DNA of 31,204 nucleotides from Bodo saltans (GCA_001460835.1 CYKH01000420.1:28445-59648), one strand, 5' to 3'. Shown: positions 17,739-27,054, counted from the stretch's first letter. Translations and numbers: made by a program. Notes: generated by a model not told the origin, from the sequence alone.

Positions 17739-18118
17739 ACTTGTTGTCGTCTTCTGCTACCATCGCCCCGTATTTCAATTTGCTGTGAACCCAAAATGTA
17801 CGCCAAATGAAATGGAAAGAACATCACCACTCCTTCTTGTAAGTTATTCAACAATTGTACATGTATTGTTTCAACGAAAACAGTGGTGTTAGCTTCATGA
17901 GGGGGGAAAAAAAAGAACAAACTAAGTGGTACTCGTGTCCCTTAACAACACGCAATTGAGCGTCTCAGACTTTTCTTTTCGTGCTTTCTGAAACCAAAAC
18001 CCCCGAAATTTTGAGGAGCTCCGAAGAGCTTTTTAACATTTAGAACATCATACGTCGTACACCACCCCCCTTTTCCTTTAGCAGCAACGCAAAGACTCGG
18101 CATCTAGTAAGCAGTTTG
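17739..18118 (+). other. Intergenic region before the MAP kinase gene
   Basis: 380 bases with no supported gene. It contains a G/A-rich stretch near 17899-17920, a short inverted repeat (AGCTC-CGAA-GAGCT, 18018-18031) followed by T's, and the pyrimidine tract of the MAPK acceptor at its end. Confidence 0.45.
18061..18084 (+). promoter_or_regulatory. Trans-splice acceptor for the MAP kinase gene
   Basis: A C/T tract (CCACCCCCCTTTTCCTTT) is followed at once by AG (18080-18081) and CAG (18082-18084), 35-38 bases before the ATG. Confidence 0.55.
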
Positions 18119-19288
18119 ATGTCATCCTACGCCACAAGCATCACAAATGCCTCCATTACATCCGCTGCGCACACATGCAATCTTGTCACCACACGCAACA
18201 ACAGAAAAGTGTATCGTGTTCGAGGCGGTCCGTTTGAAATCGATGACCACTACTCTGTCACGACTGTTGTAGGCCACGGCGCCTATGGTGTCGTGTGCGC
18301 TGCCCTTGACGAGCGCACTGGACGTGAAGTTGCCATCAAACGTATTGGTCGGATATTCGACGATCTCGTCGATGGTCGCCGCATTTTACGAGAAATTACG
18401 ATTTTGCGACTTTTGCGAGAAAGTAAATGCCGCAATGTTCTGCAACTTCATCGCGTTCTTCGCCCATTTGAACCTGTGGACACCTTCCGAGATTTGTATG
18501 TCGTCACGGAGCTGCTCGACCATGATCTGTACTCATGGATTCGTCAAAAGCGCGACACGTCGACACAACAGATCCGACATGTCATCGCACAAGTGCTTCG
18601 GTGTTTAGCGGATATGCATGCAATGGGCATTATCCACCGTGACATCAAGCCCAGCAACGTTTTGCTGAACGACAGCGAAGATGTGTTCGTATGTGATTTC
18701 GGTTTAGCGAGGGCAGGTATGCATGAGTTCCGTGAGCCAACCGACCTTACCGATTACGTCGTGACGAGGTGGTATAGACCCCCTGAGCTGCTGATGATGT
18801 GCAAGTATCACCTTCCAGTGGATGTGTGGACGGCGGGTTGCGTCATGGCCGAGTTTGCCATGCAGCGTCCACTATTCTCAGGCAGAGACTACATTCATCA
18901 GCTAAGCCTTTTAGTATCAACTGTGCAGGTGCGCAGCATTGAATTTGTACAGGAGTCTGGATCTGCTGCCGCTGGGTTCTTGTCGGAACTCGTAAGCAAA
19001 AGTCAACCACTGACGCGGCCACTCACACGCGTTCTCAGCATGCTCCCACCAGACGGAATCGATGTAGTGGAGAAGATGTTGGCGTTCGACCCGAAGGAGC
19101 GCATCACGGCGAGAGAGGCACTTAGACATCCGTTTTTCGCATCGGTCGGTGGCGAATCGCAGGCCATTTACCCGAAACCTCCCACCGAGAATCTTGACAT
19201 GTCCTTCGACTTGCAATGCGATATCTCGGAAGCTCAACTTCGACGAAAGGTATGGGACGAGATTGACGCACACTATGGAGAGAGTTAA
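18119..19288 (+). CDS. MAP kinase with TDY activation loop
   Basis: 389 residues from the ATG at 18119. All kinase landmarks are present: Gly loop GHGAYGVV (52-59), VAIK with Lys74, HRDIKPSN with Asp175, CDFGLAR with Asp193, the activation motif T211-D212-Y213, then VVTRWYRPPELL, DVWTAGCVMAEF, and RITAREALRHPFF. CMGC Ser/Thr kinases of this type are activated by dual phosphorylation of TxY by a MAPK kinase and phosphorylate Ser/Thr-Pro sites. TDY is common among trypanosomatid MAPKs. The APE Glu segment reads PPE, as in several MAPKs and CDKs. A 45-residue N-terminal extension precedes the kinase domain. All catalytic residues are in place, so it should be active. The exact orthologue was not identified. 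Confidence 0.93.
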   Translation: MSSYATSITNASITSAAHTCNLVTTRNNRKVYRVRGGPFEIDDHYSVTTVVGHGAYGVVCAALDERTGREVAIKRIGRIFDDLVDGRRILREITILRLLRESKCRNVLQLHRVLRPFEPVDTFRDLYVVTELLDHDLYSWIRQKRDTSTQQIRHVIAQVLRCLADMHAMGIIHRDIKPSNVLLNDSEDVFVCDFGLARAGMHEFREPTDLTDYVVTRWYRPPELLMMCKYHLPVDVWTAGCVMAEFAMQRPLFSGRDYIHQLSLLVSTVQVRSIEFVQESGSAAAGFLSELVSKSQPLTRPLTRVLSMLPPDGIDVVEKMLAFDPKERITAREALRHPFFASVGGESQAIYPKPPTENLDMSFDLQCDISEAQLRRKVWDEIDAHYGES

Positions 19289-19455
19289 AACGTTTTGGTG
19301 CGTTACTTTCTTTTTCTTTTTGCTTCTTGCATCTACCGAGAACATCAATTCCTTTTCAACCACAAAAATGAATGATCGATCCGCTACATTTCTTAACATC
19401 TCAATTCCATTCATCACGCAATAACTGATTACTACGGAGGCGCAAGACAATGAAC

Positions 19456-19484
19456 TTGTTGTTGTTTGTTATTTTTTTTTAAAG
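19456..19484 (+). promoter_or_regulatory. Trans-splice acceptor candidate
   Basis: A GTT-repeat/T-rich tract ending in a T-run, then AAAG, with the AG at 19483-19484, 48 bases before the ATG at 19533. Confidence 0.55.
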
Positions 19485-19532
19485 GATAGAGCGTTTCATT
19501 CAGAAGAACTTCCCGCTCTCTTTGGAAAAGAA

Positions 19533-20795
19533 ATGTCTTCTTCTTACACTGCCACAGTTACGCTAGGCCCCTCACTGCAACGCACCACTCTTTTGCTGCC
19601 TCGTCCTCGGACAGTGTCGCCCCACGATACCAGCATTCCTGTGCTGCCGTCATTTAGGACGAGAAGTGCTGGTGGAGACACACCCTCCCTAAATGTTGCC
19701 ATTCTGCGACGATCAGTGTACACCCAACGATTACTGCGAAACGAGCTGCGCACTATTATTTCAGATCGAGGGAATTTCGGCAATCCATCGATTCCCAGCA
19801 AAGCACTGGCAAGACGAGGAGGTGCTGATGGTGATTCGTCCCTCAAACAACGAATCACGAGCCCAACGTCCCTTAGTTCCGCTTCGACATCATTAGTGAT
19901 TCCAAACTATGACCTCGCAGCGACTTGTTCAAGTCCTGCTGATGCTGCTACCGCGTCAGGGCGTCCCCCGACAGCAACATCAATGGTTCGTTCTCTACTC
20001 ACCGGCCTCGTCGCTCGAACAGTGCCTCCGCAAGCAGGACCAAGCCCAAGGACGGAGAAAGACACTCTCAGTTTTCCCATTGCTGGTCCTCCCTCTTCTT
20101 CGCTTGCCGGCGGTGAAGACGATACCAACAACCAGAAGCACTCTATTGGGACGTATCTGCCCTATCGCGCACACGACCGATTTGTGGACAACCGGCCACC
20201 TAGTCGCGGCGGTATTGCCATATTCCGGGAAAAACTGCATCGGGACTTAGAAGCGGCACTCCCTCAAGCCTTGCTCGATGGAGATGTGTCATACTCTGCC
20301 GGAACTACTTCCAGTGGTGGTGACGATGGTAACGGAGGAGGAGCGGTAGGGCAACCAACTGCACTGCCACATAACCTTCTGATACCGTGTGTCAGTCGTT
20401 ACCCGGAAGCCGTTCATGGGCCCACTGGCATTGAGAGTGTTGCAAAGGAAGCCAGCGCGATTCGACAGCCTCCGCCTACTTCGTATGTGAGGGAATTGCA
20501 GCGTCAGTCACAAATGGACTCCCCAGGGAGATGCAACTCAGGTGAATTTCAACGGAGACTTCTCCGACCTCGGTCAGTAGACGTGCTCCTTGGAGGAAGA
20601 CCTCGCCCACCGGATGGTGCCGTTGTTGTTCATGCAGCTCCGACACAATCAACGATTGCGTCGCGTCGACGCGTTGCATCCTCACGAAAAGCGTTTCTGG
20701 CGCAACAAGCGATGGGGAAAGGAGACGACGCGCCGTTGGAGCAGTTTCACCATCAGCCTTCGATGGCAGCTCGACCTTTGTCATCCCTGCACTAA
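19533..20795 (+). CDS. Disordered hypothetical protein
   Basis: 420 residues from the ATG at 19533 to TAA. Composition is rich in Ser, Pro, Arg, Thr and Gly, with no clear folded domain. Ordered-looking pieces are LRRSVYTQRLLRNELRTII (about 59-77) and AIFREKLHRDLEAALPQALL (about 229-248). The C-terminus ends MAARPLSSLH, similar to RPxSA motifs in two other genes of the window. No signal peptide or membrane span. Function not recognised; the codon pattern and lack of stops support a real gene. Confidence 0.6.
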   Translation: MSSSYTATVTLGPSLQRTTLLLPRPRTVSPHDTSIPVLPSFRTRSAGGDTPSLNVAILRRSVYTQRLLRNELRTIISDRGNFGNPSIPSKALARRGGADGDSSLKQRITSPTSLSSASTSLVIPNYDLAATCSSPADAATASGRPPTATSMVRSLLTGLVARTVPPQAGPSPRTEKDTLSFPIAGPPSSSLAGGEDDTNNQKHSIGTYLPYRAHDRFVDNRPPSRGGIAIFREKLHRDLEAALPQALLDGDVSYSAGTTSSGGDDGNGGGAVGQPTALPHNLLIPCVSRYPEAVHGPTGIESVAKEASAIRQPPPTSYVRELQRQSQMDSPGRCNSGEFQRRLLRPRSVDVLLGGRPRPPDGAVVVHAAPTQSTIASRRRVASSRKAFLAQQAMGKGDDAPLEQFHHQPSMAARPLSSLH

Positions 20796-20850
20796 TGACG
20801 ACCCTCCCTGTGGATGACACTTTTTGTAGATTTTGTTGTGCAGTACTGAT

Positions 20851-20880
20851 TTCGAGCTTGTCCGTGTCCTCTTAATGCAG
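20851..20880 (+). promoter_or_regulatory. Trans-splice acceptor candidate for the aldehyde dehydrogenase gene
   Basis: TTCGAGCTTGTCCGTGTCC then TCTTAATGCAG, with the AG at 20879-20880, gives a 76-base leader to the ATG at 20957. Confidence 0.5.
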
Positions 20881-20956
20881 TGACAAGATGTGTAAAAATG
20901 CGTGGAAACGATAATTGCGTTGAAAAAAAATCCTGTGTAGCAAGAGAGAGACCTAA

Positions 20957-22714
20957 ATGTCAAACGACGATTGCTGGTATTGCACACCGTGGTTCACCGT
21001 GTCGCTGGTGTTGCTCGAGCTTAAGTTCGGGATTGTGCGGTTTATTGTATCAATGATTGCTCAAACGATCGAGCGATACACTGCACCCACCATCAAGGTG
21101 GAGGCTCCCAAAACAAGGTTTGATGCTGCCCCATCGGCAACACAACTGACACCACAGTCCGCCGGTGCAGGGCAAATTCAGTGCTTCGATAAAGGCACGA
21201 ATGCTCCCCTTGGCCTCGTGCGTGCCATCCCCACTGATGAGGTGAAGGCTATTGTTGCTCGTGCTCGTGTGGCACAAGAGAAATGGGCCAAGACTAGCTT
21301 CTCCACCCGCCGAAAGTTGATGTTCTCCCTTCTAGATTACGTGATCGCAAACCAGCGTCTCATTTGCGAAACGGCAAGTGTGGAATGCGGCAAGACGATG
21401 ATGGACGGCACTCTGGGCGAGATCTTGACGACCCTTGAGAAGCTCCGTTGGACCGCTGCGCACGGTGAAGATGTTCTGCAAGAGGAGGTCCGTGATGTTG
21501 GCCTTATCACCATGCACAAGCGTGCTGCAGTGAATTACGTCCCTTTTGGTGTGATTGGTGCCATCGTCTCTTGGAACTACCCCTTCCATAACATCTACGG
21601 GCCCATGATATCAGCGCTTTTCGCTGGAAACGCGTTTGTCGGCAAGGTATCTGAGTACAGCTCGTACTACGCAAAGTTTTACGAATCGATTGTGCGCGAG
21701 GGTCTGAAGCAACTTGGTCAGTCCCCTGACCTCGTTACGTTTCTCACCGGCTTCGCAGAAACTGGAGAAGCGCTCGTGTCGTCTGCCGATAAGATTACGT
21801 TTATCGGCTCCCCTGGCGTTGGTAAGCTTGTCATGCGCAAAGCATCCGAAACCCTCACCCCTGTTGTGCTTGAGCTCGGTGGTAAGGACCCTGCCATTAT
21901 CCTTGAAGATGCTGATTTGGAACAAGTGATTCCCATTGTCATGCGTGGTACGTACCAGAATTGCGGCCAGAACTGTGTTGGCCTTGAGCGCATCCTCGTT
22001 CACGCATCGATTCACGACAAGCTGGTCAACATCCTTGTCGAGAAGGTCAAGAAGCTGACGCAAGGCGCCGCTTCCACTGGATCTGTGAAGGATCTGGGTG
22101 CAATGACGATGGGACCCGCGTCCGTAAAGAAGATTCAAAAGCTTGTGGATGAGTCTGTTGCCTCCGGTGCAAAAGTACTCGTGGGCGGCAAGGCAACCAC
22201 GGATCAGTTCTTCCCCCCAACCATCATGGTCAACGTGACCTCCAAGACGCCGATTGCCGTGGAGGAAGTCTTTGGCCCTATTCTTGTCGTCATGAAGTTC
22301 TCCTCGGATGAGGAGGCCATCCATCTTGTGAACGACTGCCCATACGGCCTGGGCTCCAGCGTCTTCTCCGCCAACACTGCTCGTGCGAAATCCATTGCAG
22401 ACAGGCTGAAGACTGGCATGGTGAACGTCAATGACTTCGGCATCAACTACCTGTGCCAATCCCTTCCTTTTGGTGGCGTGAAGGTGTCTGGTTTCGATCG
22501 ATTTGCTGGACGTGAGGGGCTTCGTGGCAACTGCGTGGTGCGTGCCTCCACCACTGACAGAATTCCAGGAGTGAAGACCGTCATCCCCCCTATTCTGCAG
22601 TACCCCATCCAAGAATCCGCGTTTGTGTTTATGGAGAACCTTGTCCGCGTCTTGTATGGCACAACGCTGCAGTTTGTGACAAGTGCCGTTAGCCTTGCGA
22701 CCTTCAAGAAGTAG
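20957..22714 (+). CDS. Membrane-associated aldehyde dehydrogenase (MSC7/ALDH22-like)
   Basis: 585 residues. The N-terminus has a hydrophobic segment (about 12-34) and the C-terminus another (about 560-580); the rest is a full ALDH fold. Catalytic landmarks: SWNYPF with Asn207, FIGSPGVGK in the NAD-binding region, the general base Glu306 in LELGGKDP, and the nucleophile Cys340 in GQNCVG, plus EEVFGPILVV and PFGGVKVSGFDR. It oxidises aldehydes to acids using NAD(P). The membrane-associated subfamily around yeast Msc7 and plant ALDH22 fits the hydrophobic ends and the GQNCVGLER sequence, so a lipid-derived aldehyde substrate is plausible but unproven. Codon use is strongly biased toward C-ending codons, suggesting high expression. 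An alternative Met at residue 33 would remove most of the membrane segment. Confidence 0.9.
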   Translation: MSNDDCWYCTPWFTVSLVLLELKFGIVRFIVSMIAQTIERYTAPTIKVEAPKTRFDAAPSATQLTPQSAGAGQIQCFDKGTNAPLGLVRAIPTDEVKAIVARARVAQEKWAKTSFSTRRKLMFSLLDYVIANQRLICETASVECGKTMMDGTLGEILTTLEKLRWTAAHGEDVLQEEVRDVGLITMHKRAAVNYVPFGVIGAIVSWNYPFHNIYGPMISALFAGNAFVGKVSEYSSYYAKFYESIVREGLKQLGQSPDLVTFLTGFAETGEALVSSADKITFIGSPGVGKLVMRKASETLTPVVLELGGKDPAIILEDADLEQVIPIVMRGTYQNCGQNCVGLERILVHASIHDKLVNILVEKVKKLTQGAASTGSVKDLGAMTMGPASVKKIQKLVDESVASGAKVLVGGKATTDQFFPPTIMVNVTSKTPIAVEEVFGPILVVMKFSSDEEAIHLVNDCPYGLGSSVFSANTARAKSIADRLKTGMVNVNDFGINYLCQSLPFGGVKVSGFDRFAGREGLRGNCVVRASTTDRIPGVKTVIPPILQYPIQESAFVFMENLVRVLYGTTLQFVTSAVSLATFKK

Positions 22715-22882
22715 AGTCTCTTGAGTGCGACCAAGAGAGAGGGGGAGACAGAGAGAGACAAGGAGTTGATAACGACTACGTATGGAAGACACACAACTGC
22801 TGTTTAAATGCGAACCACAACAAACATTGCTTATTTCTGTAAACACCACCCTGAAATATGAGTTAAGATTTCTTCACGTGAC

Positions 22883-22897
22883 TTCTCCTTTTTTGAG
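22883..22897 (+). promoter_or_regulatory. Trans-splice acceptor candidate that decides the next start
   Basis: A TTCTCCTTTTTT tract is followed by GAG, with the AG at 22896-22897. It lies downstream of an in-frame ATG at 22782 and upstream of the ATG at 22923, and so favours 22923 as the start of the next gene. Confidence 0.5.
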
Positions 22898-22922
22898 TTT
22901 CATACATTTTGAGGGATCCAAA

Positions 22923-23870
22923 ATGTTTCAAAGCTGGGCAGTGCGACACGAAGTATCCGTGCGGTGCGGCCAGCTCGCGAAGGATGGGTACTTGCCAACC
23001 CACACCTCTGCGTTGAAGGTGACAAGTTTGAGGTATCAGAAGAGTCATATTGCTGAAGTTCTTTTCGCGGAGTACTGCGCAGAACAAACCTTCTCGCCTC
23101 CCAGTGAAGAGATTTACGAGAGCATCGTCGTGCAAACTCAACACTTGCTGGTACAGGCCCTTTCTCACTTCTCACACGCGCAAGGAGCTGAGCTCGCTCC
23201 CTCCGCCAAGCGTGTGCTGTCAGACATTGTTCAAAATGAATGCTTGCACTTGACGCGCATACTATGCGACGTGTTCTGGTCGATCCTTGTCGATTTGCAT
23301 TCCACCCGCACGCTAGAGCCCCTTAAGAACCTCAAACCATCAACGGATCCAGCTGCTTCGCGAAAAGTAGCGCAATCATTAGCAAGCATGATGGATCTGG
23401 AGGAAATATTTGCGGCCGCTTGTGCAACTCGAAGTGAGACGTTGGACCACGAAGCGTTTTCTAGGCTGTTGACGCGCCTTCAGCTGCTCATCTCTGGGAA
23501 CATCGTGGAGTCGCTACTCAACGACATGCGATTGGAAGGGAATCCTCTTAGTCTGGTGCCACCCCCAACTTCCGTATCGCGCAGGCAGCAAGCAGGACCT
23601 CATGGGCAGTCGCCCTCACCTCCGTCAGCACTTGCACACAATCCCAATGGATCATCGAAAGACTTGAGCAACGGTCTTCTACGCAATTCGATGGAACTTT
23701 CACGAACCTCATCCGCCGGTCACTCTCCAAAAGGTGGCAGTGGGGCTGCATCTCGTGTCATTTCCCCGGTAGACAATTTTCATGACGACGCTGCAGCTCG
23801 AACTCCTCATAGCACGCTAAGAGTTAGACCTGCTCGACGTCGAGATGCGCGTGACTTCAGCCTTAAGTAA
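22923..23870 (+). CDS. Hypothetical protein; frame continues past TAA into the next ORF
   Basis: 315 residues if it starts at the ATG at 22923; the frame is open back to an ATG at 22782, but a likely splice acceptor lies between. Residues about 1-190 look folded and mostly helical (SHIAEVLFAEYC, ESIVVQTQHLLVQALSHFSH, LTRILCDVFWSILVDLH). The C-terminal third is a disordered Ser/Pro/Arg-rich tail ending RDFSLK. Directly after the TAA the same frame stays open for 1.67 kb, with no spacer or pyrimidine tract. This may be the first half of one gene of about 871 codons. No family was recognised. Confidence 0.55.
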   Translation: MFQSWAVRHEVSVRCGQLAKDGYLPTHTSALKVTSLRYQKSHIAEVLFAEYCAEQTFSPPSEEIYESIVVQTQHLLVQALSHFSHAQGAELAPSAKRVLSDIVQNECLHLTRILCDVFWSILVDLHSTRTLEPLKNLKPSTDPAASRKVAQSLASMMDLEEIFAAACATRSETLDHEAFSRLLTRLQLLISGNIVESLLNDMRLEGNPLSLVPPPTSVSRRQQAGPHGQSPSPPSALAHNPNGSSKDLSNGLLRNSMELSRTSSAGHSPKGGSGAASRVISPVDNFHDDAAARTPHSTLRVRPARRRDARDFSLK

Positions 23871-24071
23871 GCTACCCGAGCACACGTTTTGTTGTCGGAT
23901 GTCGGCCATGCGAAACTTCTGCAATCAGGGACTCAATATGCACAGCGTGCAAGCAAGAAGTTTCGACACTTATTATCACCGTTTGCTAAGAGCGAACGAC
24001 AAGCTCTACGGCAACTTGAGGGGGACCACAGCCACTACAGGTGCCACGACCAGAGAACCTATCGCAGCGCC

Positions 24072-25538
24072 ATGATATTGCCAGATGACGGCCCATACGG
24101 AACACTAACAGCAGGTGGCCTCAATGCATTTCACGTTCACGTCGAGCGCATGTCATCACGCATGCTTCTGGGCATCGCAGTGACAGCACCTGGAAACGTT
24201 CACCGTGCCAAGGATGAGGCGATCGGTCAAGGGCTGCGGGATGAGATGTCAGTTGAGCGTGGCACTACAACGTCAGCAGGCGGGCACCAACCGCGAAAGC
24301 CTGCTGTCCATTTGTCATTAAATAGCACCGCACGGAGCGCGAGGACGGCACCAGAGGGGGGAGCCGACAATCAGCCTTTCGCCGTTTCCAGTGAAGGAGC
24401 TCCCTCGTCTCCGATGGACGCAGCCATGTTGCCTTTCACGAAGCTTGTTCGCCTGGGATTACGGCAAGTACCTCCTGCACCACCGTCAACAGAAAAACCC
24501 ACCACCTCGTCGCTCAGCCGCGACATTGTGGGGAAACATCGAGGCTTGACAACAAAGTCATCGCAACATTTTTACACGACAAACCCATCCACTGTGTACC
24601 GCTCGTTCCAGACAATGCTGAGCGTCATGGATGAAGAAGTCGTGCATGAAAGGAAACCCGGGAACGAGGCAAACATTCACCGAGCATCTAAGTACATCGT
24701 TGCACAGCAGAAGCTGGCCAACATCATACCCTCACAGCGCCTTCCAGACGAAATGGAGGACACGCCATCGCCGATTGCAAGCGATGCCGGAGGTGCTTCA
24801 CCAAAGCGGAAAGCTCCGCTCCCTTACGGCGCTGTCTCACTGGAAGACATGCTGCGTGACGAGCTCCGCCCGGAGTGTGTGAGGCAGGCGTTGGAAAACG
24901 GGGCCTCGAGTGCAATTGCCTCAGCCCAGTCTATTTTTCAAAAGCATGACGTCCATCCGCTGTCCACAAAAGAGCGCCTTTCGGTCATCCTTGACCAAGG
25001 CGAGGCCAAGGCAGCAGCGATGGTTCGACCATTCTCTGCACGGCGTCGCACTGCTCCTGTTGCCGACATTACGTCAGCCACATCGCAGCGGACAATTGTG
25101 AAGCATGCTCGTCGTCTCCAACAAGAACAGGAATCTGCTCGTTCTACTGCTGAGCGCAGCCTCGAGAAGCAAAGTTTTCACCTCATGCGTGAGTATCACC
25201 ACAATATTGCGCCTCGTGTTCCCACCATCGCTGGACAAAGTCCAGAGGATGCTTCAATCCTTCGTCTGCAACTGATGCGGTCCAATGAGCAGTTTCTTCG
25301 GGTGCTGCGCCACACTGGGTTTCTGTTTCTCAAGAACGATCTTCGTCTTTCACTTGTGCAGTGCTCCACTGCAGTTGGCAAAGATCTTAAGACACTGCAA
25401 CGAATGCATCAACGTTTTCGTCGCGCAGGTCTACTTGTGAGTGATGATGATGATGATGATGACGACGATGCAGGAGAGGATGAGCACGATGAAGACGACA
25501 GTTTGGACGCGAGCATCGAGGCTTCGATTCGCGTGTGA
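24072..25538 (+). CDS. Hypothetical protein with acidic tail; frame open upstream to the previous stop
   Basis: 488 residues from the first in-frame ATG (24072) to TGA. The frame is open back to 23871, the codon after the previous gene's TAA, and that extra 67-codon stretch is coding-like (TQYAQRASKKFRHLLSPFAK). The body is Ser/Arg/Ala-rich, with a helical region near the C-terminus (about ARRLQQEQESARSTAERSLE onward). A stretch near the end (LFLKNDLRLSLVQCSTAVG) looks folded. VRPFSARRR matches the RPxSA motif seen elsewhere in the window. The tail carries nine consecutive Asp and then EDEHDEDD. Either a separate gene or the 3' half of one gene with 22923-23870. Function not recognised. Confidence 0.55.
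   Translation: MILPDDGPYGTLTAGGLNAFHVHVERMSSRMLLGIAVTAPGNVHRAKDEAIGQGLRDEMSVERGTTTSAGGHQPRKPAVHLSLNSTARSARTAPEGGADNQPFAVSSEGAPSSPMDAAMLPFTKLVRLGLRQVPPAPPSTEKPTTSSLSRDIVGKHRGLTTKSSQHFYTTNPSTVYRSFQTMLSVMDEEVVHERKPGNEANIHRASKYIVAQQKLANIIPSQRLPDEMEDTPSPIASDAGGASPKRKAPLPYGAVSLEDMLRDELRPECVRQALENGASSAIASAQSIFQKHDVHPLSTKERLSVILDQGEAKAAAMVRPFSARRRTAPVADITSATSQRTIVKHARRLQQEQESARSTAERSLEKQSFHLMREYHHNIAPRVPTIAGQSPEDASILRLQLMRSNEQFLRVLRHTGFLFLKNDLRLSLVQCSTAVGKDLKTLQRMHQRFRRAGLLVSDDDDDDDDDAGEDEHDEDDSLDASIEASIRV
25443..25469 (+). repeat. GAT/GAC trinucleotide repeat coding for poly-Asp
   Basis: Nine consecutive Asp codons (six GAT, two GAC, one GAT) near the 3' end of the upstream gene, within an acidic C-terminal tail. 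Confidence 0.85.
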
Positions 25539-25643
25539 AGAAAGTGTACACTTTTGTAGCAACATTCCTTGGTCGACCATCTTTGGTCGTTCTCTCCTGA
25601 GTTGCGTTTAGATGTGTCATCAAATGATGTTGACGAGTGAAGG

Positions 25644-25668
25644 ATTCTTTGCCTCGCATCTATTCAAG
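25644..25668 (+). promoter_or_regulatory. Trans-splice acceptor candidate for the J-domain gene
   Basis: The tract ATTCTTTGCCTCGCATCTATT then CAAG, with the AG at 25667-25668, 63 bases before the ATG. Confidence 0.45.
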
Positions 25669-25731
25669 TAAAGCAAGAACACAAATATCACTGACAAATG
25701 TGTTGAAAGAGTTGGATTGTTTCACAATCAT

Positions 25732-27054
25732 ATGGAAAGCATCGCACGTTCGTACCTGGTCAAGGGTGATGTGATGGCGGCGGCGAAACTATTGACGTCG
25801 CTCGAGTTAAGTCAGCCTCGAGTGGCGGCGTTGGCGAAGCGTTGCCGTGTTCTCGCCGATCCTTCGACTGTTCCAATACCTCATCGATACACTGACATGG
25901 CGGATGCAATTTTGGATACGGGTTTGCCGCTTGAGGCATATTTTGGGACGATGGAAACAGAGGAAGACACTCTCCAGAAGTTTAACAAGCTACTTTTGCT
26001 TGTTCACCCCGACAAAAACCCGTGCAAGCGTGCCTCCGAGGCATTTGTGCGGCTTCGAGCATTGAAGGAGAAAGCACTTCAACACGTCAGCGAAAAGAAA
26101 ACTGCGCAAGAGCAGCACGCCGTGGAAACTGCGCAGTACGAGAAGCTTCGTTCTACACCGCCACCACTTCAATCATCCCTTTCTTCTTCGTCGCGGCGGC
26201 GTGACGTGCCAACTGTTCAAACGAGGAAACCGCCCACCAAGCGATCGAACAGCAGTGGGCACCCACCAGCTAACACACTTGGAGCGAGCTTCTCAATGCG
26301 GCCTGAGGCAGTGAATCTTCCCGAAATTGTCAAGGAGGAGCGGAAAGATTCGTTCTTTAGCACCAGGTCTCTCGGTGGGGGTGGTGGCAGTGGTGGCAGT
26401 GGTGGAGCGACAACAAGCAGTTCTATTCGATCTCGCTTTCCTTCGATGCAGGAAATCGTACTGACGTCGCTGTCCAAGACTTCCACTGCAAAGTCAAGAA
26501 CACCAACTCCACCGCCGAATGGCGTGTTGGAGACGATGCGAACTGAATTGCTTCGGCGAAAGGAAATTTCATTGAAACTGAGTTGCACATTTGGTGGTGA
26601 TATTACCGGCAATTACGTCGGCGTAGCAACAAGTACAACAGGGAGCAGTCTCGATGACGACCTGCACTTCACTGGTGGCGGTGGCGGCTCAGTTTCATTG
26701 CCTCCTACCGATGACTCCGTCCCGTTGACGACAGAACCAAATGATGGCGATGAGGGAAGTAGTGGTGACGAAGAAACATTGTTTTGTACTGTCCGCTCGA
26801 CACTGAGCCTTGCCGATACAACCGCAAGTCAATCATCGCTGAGAGGCACGCGTGTGATCTCCACTCACGAATCGAGTTTTCAAATCAACCCCACAACATC
26901 GAAAGACACGGAAGAGGTCGTGACTGAAAAAGTGGTGGCGCAAGGAATATCAACTCAATTTACGTCGAATGCACTAGCATCACTGCAAGCCGCGTGGTCA
27001 GGGTATCGACGACGTAAGGCAGAGTTGGACTTGCCTTCAAATGGCAACCAGTGA
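25732..27054 (+). CDS. J-domain protein with C-terminal IQ motif
   Basis: 440 residues from the ATG at 25732; an earlier TTG in frame was not used. After an N-terminal helical pair (1-50), a compact J-domain (about 68-120) reads LPLEAYFGTMETEEDTLQKF then LLLLVHPDKNPCKRASEAF, with the HPD motif at 92-94. J-domains stimulate Hsp70 ATPase, so this is probably an Hsp40-type co-chaperone. The middle is disordered, with a Gly run (GGGGGSGGSGG). The end has a likely IQ motif, LQAAWSGYRRR (418-428), which could bind calmodulin or a calmodulin-like light chain. The J-domain to IQ arrangement is not one I recognise as a standard class. The Hsp70 partner is unknown. Confidence 0.8.
   Translation: MESIARSYLVKGDVMAAAKLLTSLELSQPRVAALAKRCRVLADPSTVPIPHRYTDMADAILDTGLPLEAYFGTMETEEDTLQKFNKLLLLVHPDKNPCKRASEAFVRLRALKEKALQHVSEKKTAQEQHAVETAQYEKLRSTPPPLQSSLSSSSRRRDVPTVQTRKPPTKRSNSSGHPPANTLGASFSMRPEAVNLPEIVKEERKDSFFSTRSLGGGGGSGGSGGATTSSSIRSRFPSMQEIVLTSLSKTSTAKSRTPTPPPNGVLETMRTELLRRKEISLKLSCTFGGDITGNYVGVATSTTGSSLDDDLHFTGGGGGSVSLPPTDDSVPLTTEPNDGDEGSSGDEETLFCTVRSTLSLADTTASQSSLRGTRVISTHESSFQINPTTSKDTEEVVTEKVVAQGISTQFTSNALASLQAAWSGYRRRKAELDLPSNGNQ

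Noticed and set aside
18017-18031. AGCTC-CGAA-GAGCT hairpin followed by T's, like a terminator
   Set aside because: Five-base stem only, and intrinsic terminators of this type are not expected in a eukaryotic polycistronic unit.
17739-18118. Hidden tRNA or snoRNA gene in the gap
   Set aside because: No tRNA cloverleaf, A/B box or C/D box pair could be found by eye.
21611-22849. 412-codon reverse-strand frame opposite aldehyde dehydrogenase
   Set aside because: No recognisable domain; covers a clearly conserved sense gene, and no other real genes are on this strand.
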